DNA of 6,784 nt from positions 1-6,784 of the forward strand of contig CAZHRJ010000156.1 in NCBI GenBank assembly GCA_964534765.1. Reading direction: 5' to 3'. This document shows positions 5,709 through 6,784 of this stretch, piece by piece (the stretch's first letter is position 1; each line of letters starts with the position of its first letter). A program made the position numbers and the translations under genes. The notes under the pieces are model-generated. The model was not told the origin of the DNA, did not search any database, and was given only the letters and a program-made list of their open reading frames with translations. This stretch comes from CAZHRJ01 sp964534765. GTDB lineage: Bacteria; Lindowbacteria; 2-12-FULL-62-27.

Positions 5709-6784
5709 ATGAAACCCGTCCCGCGCTGGGCTTCGGATTTCCCAGATACGCTCGCCTCCAGACCCGCTCGGGGGTTCCCGGTCCGGGAAAAACGACGCAG
5801 ACTCCTGGCCGACGAAATCTATATCCCCCCCGCCCCCTATATCCCGCACTCGGCGCGGGTCCGGGTGCTCCTCGTTTATCCGAATACCTACCACGTCGGC
5901 ATGTCGAACCTCGGATTTCTGTACCTCTACCGGATCTTGAACGAACATCCTGAAATTTCGTGCGAACGCGCCTTTGTCGAGGATGGATTGACCCGCCGCA
6001 GTCTCGAAACCGACGCCGATATCGGCCGCTTCGACGCCATCCTCTTTACGCTCCCCTTCGAAATGGACGCTCTGAACGTGATCCATTTTCTCTCCGATAA
6101 TGGTATCCCGGTGATGTCGCCGGATCGCCGCGACCGCGACTGGCCTCTGATCGTGGTGGGCGGGGCGGCGCCGAGTTTGAATCCGCGATTCCTCTTGCCG
6201 TTTGCGGACGCGGTATTTGCGGGAGACGTCGAGCCGGTCTTTGACCGCATGGCCGCCGCGCTGATCGACCTTCGCGGCAAATCCAGGGACCGGGTTCTGT
6301 CCGATCTCGAATGTGTCCCGGGATTCCTCACGGGGCGTCGATTGGATGCCGGTGGGGAAATCCTTCGACCGGAGATCCGGTCGCCCAGGGGATGCTTCAA
6401 TTCCGTCGCCACGCCCCACACGGAATTTTCCTGCAGTCTCCTGGTGGAAGTCGAGCGCGGATGCCCGTTCAAATGCCGGTTTTGCACCGTCGGATACGAA
6501 CGGAAAAAACTCGTCGAAATGCCGGTCGACGACATCGCCCGGCTCGTTCGCGTCGCCGAATCTCATCGGCTCCGGCTCGGGATGGTCGGATCGGCTCTCC
6601 TCTCGGCCCGGATCTGGAAGACCGACCGGCAGGTCTGGGATGAATCGTCGGTCGATTTCACGTTCGCGTCGCTCCGCGCCGATAAACTGAATCCCGGCAA
6701 TCTCCGCTCACTCGCCAAATTTCAGCGGTCCCTCACGCTCGCGCCGGAAGTCGGCACCGCCTCGATGATGGGAGCATTGACCAT
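5709..6784 (+). CDS. B12-binding-domain radical SAM protein, 3' end outside the window
   Basis: The frame from the ATG at 5709 is open to the window end (358 complete codons plus two bases), so only the N-terminal part is seen. Residues 50-195 resemble the B12-binding (Rossmann-like) domain found upstream of many radical SAM cores: VLLVYPNTYHVGMSNLGFLYLY (58-73 in part), then VVGGAAPSLNP and FADAVFAGDVEPV. The iron-sulfur motif is CPFKCRFC with Cys252, Cys256 and Cys259, the CX3CX2C pattern that binds the 4Fe-4S cluster. LTLAPEVGT near the end matches the APE-G motif of such cores. The layout recalls the uncharacterised radical SAM family that starts with this NTYHVGMSNLG-like signature; substrate unknown. 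The start lies nine bases after pilT, with no clear Shine-Dalgarno. A long open frame on the opposite strand (5568-6566) is a composition artefact. Confidence 0.88.
   Translation, partial: MKPVPRWASDFPDTLASRPARGFPVREKRRRLLADEIYIPPAPYIPHSARVRVLLVYPNTYHVGMSNLGFLYLYRILNEHPEISCERAFVEDGLTRRSLETDADIGRFDAILFTLPFEMDALNVIHFLSDNGIPVMSPDRRDRDWPLIVVGGAAPSLNPRFLLPFADAVFAGDVEPVFDRMAAALIDLRGKSRDRVLSDLECVPGFLTGRRLDAGGEILRPEIRSPRGCFNSVATPHTEFSCSLLVEVERGCPFKCRFCTVGYERKKLVEMPVDDIARLVRVAESHRLRLGMVGSALLSARIWKTDRQVWDESSVDFTFASLRADKLNPGNLRSLAKFQRSLTLAPEVGTASMMGALT

Noticed and set aside
5568..6566. Long open frame on the - strand (332 codons)
   Set aside because: It lies opposite the radical SAM gene, whose B12-type and CX3CX2C motifs are clear. 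The - strand product shows no recognisable domain, and long antisense frames are common in GC-rich genes.

Overview
This is a GC-rich, gene-dense stretch of bacterial chromosome with every supported gene on the + strand. It looks like a scaffold from a draft or metagenome assembly, because it contains exactly 100 N (2035-2134). The retraction-type pilus ATPase, the signal peptides and a LolD/MacB-type ABC system suggest a diderm (Gram-negative-type) bacterium. I cannot place it in a phylum from sequence alone; an uncultured lineage is plausible but is inference.

Layout. Positions 1-65 hold degenerate copies of a GC-rich hairpin repeat, followed by about 165 bases of leader without a convincing gene. 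A three-gene cassette follows: an exported DUF3299-type protein (231-875), a LolD/MacB-type ABC ATPase (872-1537) and an FtsX/MacB-type permease (1534-3080). Both junctions are stop/start overlaps of 4 bases, so the genes are almost certainly co-translated and probably act as one envelope ABC system. Next come an exported alkaline-phosphatase-superfamily phosphodiesterase (3121-4515), a short gap with a weak hairpin terminator, the pilus retraction ATPase pilT (4599-5699), and 9 bases later a B12-binding-type radical SAM protein that runs off the window end (5709-6784).

The most unusual part is inside the permease gene. A tandem array of a 48-base unit (16 codons) interrupts it at codon 135, and the assembly gap lies in that array. 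As written, the two halves of the gene are in different frames. The array phase on either side of the gap shows that the 100-N placeholder is wrong: the real length must be 41 + 48n bases (41, 89, 137 and so on). Any such value also restores the permease reading frame. Without the array the protein would be 415 residues, a normal length for the family. The 48-base unit encodes two hairpins with the same TCC loop. A variant copy at the window start, outside any recognised gene, has compensatory changes in one stem. Together these point to a dispersed palindromic element that can sit inside genes without breaking them, comparable in concept to the Rickettsia palindromic elements.
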